Shown here in pieces: positions 5,810 to 6,160 of a stretch of DNA of 6,160 nt (positions are counted from its first letter, which is position 1; every line of letters begins with the position of its first letter). A program made the position numbers and the translations under genes. Source of the stretch: Deltaproteobacteria bacterium (lineage in GTDB: Bacteria > Desulfobacterota > Desulfobacteria > Desulfobacterales > Desulfatirhabdiaceae); NCBI GenBank assembly GCA_026388755.1, contig JAPLJE010000076.1:1-6160 (forward strand), in the 5' to 3' direction. The notes beneath the pieces are model-generated. The model made no database searches and was not told where the DNA came from. It saw only the letters and a program-made list of their open reading frames with translations.

Positions 5810-6160
5810 GTCTGCAAATATCCTTACCGATCCTTCGTCCCGTTTGGGAAGCCGGTGCAACTGGTAGGCAAACCGGTTCACCCGGCGGATATCCAGCGGG
5901 GTGCCGTCATCATAGAAAAAGAAAAACGGAATATCCTTATGATGCCGCAAGAGGCTTTCTTCGATCAATGAATTGTCGCATCCCCAGCAGCTTGTCATCA
6001 GCACGCCGTCGTAGGACTGCTTTTCCCAGTGATTTAAAACGCTGCCCACGGCATAGCCTGAACCGCCGAGGGTTTGGGGGGCGATAATACCGGCCGATCG
6101 ATTCAAAACGGTTTTCAAGTCGGGCGTCGGCAGCCACGGATGACGCCTGGCGGCCAGTTT
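5804..6160 (-). CDS. C-terminal end of a 2-hydroxyacyl-CoA dehydratase/activase-related protein (partial)
   Basis: Only the last 118 codons lie in the window; the frame is open to the edge ([15 protein letters not shown]) and the gene starts beyond 6160. Visible segments are [37 protein letters not shown] with a C-x2-C pair, and [20 protein letters not shown]. These resemble the C-terminal part of proteins related to 2-hydroxyglutaryl-CoA dehydratase subunits and their activase (BadF/HgdC-associated, DUF2229-type). There, conserved cysteines help hold an iron-sulfur cluster and a predicted Rossmann-like fold reads GVLxxxCxGC. Such proteins act in the cytoplasm of anaerobes, in radical dehydration of 2-hydroxyacyl-CoAs or benzoyl-CoA-type chemistry, but many members have no tested function. 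The assignment is from pattern memory on a short fragment, so the exact family is moderate confidence; coding status is high. The gene converges on the nucleotidase with only 21 bases between them. Confidence 0.6.
   Translation of the reverse strand, partial: KLAARRHPWLPTPDLKTVLNRSAGIIAPQTLGGSGYAVGSVLNHWEKQSYDGVLMTSCWGCDNSLIEESLLRHHKDIPFFFFYDDGTPLDIRRVNRFAYQLHRLPKRDEGSVRIFADG

Overview
The window looks like a piece of a bacterial chromosome, probably from an anaerobic, Gram-negative, deltaproteobacterial-type organism (Desulfobacterota-like). This is inferred from the gene types, not from a marker gene: an aldo/keto reductase with a double [4Fe-4S] tail, the end of a 2-hydroxyacyl-CoA dehydratase/activase-like protein, a DUF2892 membrane protein and a lipoprotein 5'-nucleotidase. 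No rRNA, tRNA, CRISPR array or complete insertion sequence is visible.

Layout. Positions 1-2113 (+) hold the 3' part of a large beta-class DNA methyltransferase of the type III Mod kind. Its start lies outside the window. It is broken by a frameshift, probably with a short deletion, in the target-recognition region around 407-485. The downstream part carries the SAM-binding motif and a long C-terminal domain. Low-complexity repeats have expanded three loops of that domain, and it also holds a run of 16 A. Positions 2114-2567 hold no intact gene, but they contain a clear remnant of an AAA/DUF4143-type ATPase. On the minus strand, 3944-2568 form an apparent operon: an Fe-S aldo/keto reductase split by an in-frame TAA, a doubtful small membrane protein, and a DUF2892 protein. 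A near-consensus sigma-70-like promoter lies upstream at 4047-4074. Positions 4181-5782 (+) encode an intact UshA-like 5'-nucleotidase lipoprotein. Positions 6160-5804 (-) are the C-terminal end of a 2-hydroxyacyl-CoA dehydratase-like protein, convergent with the nucleotidase.

Function. The nucleotidase would release nucleosides and phosphate outside the inner membrane. The reductase operon would be a redox module, if it is still expressed. The methyltransferase/ATPase-remnant stretch looks like a decaying defence or mobile-gene region: no restriction subunit follows the methyltransferase. Two certain coding disruptions and one possible one fall within about 3.5 kb. This is either real gene decay or sequence error, and raw reads would decide. 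I found no convincing wholly new system. The most unusual signals are the mosaic, repeat-expanded methyltransferase and the TAA-ATG split in the reductase.
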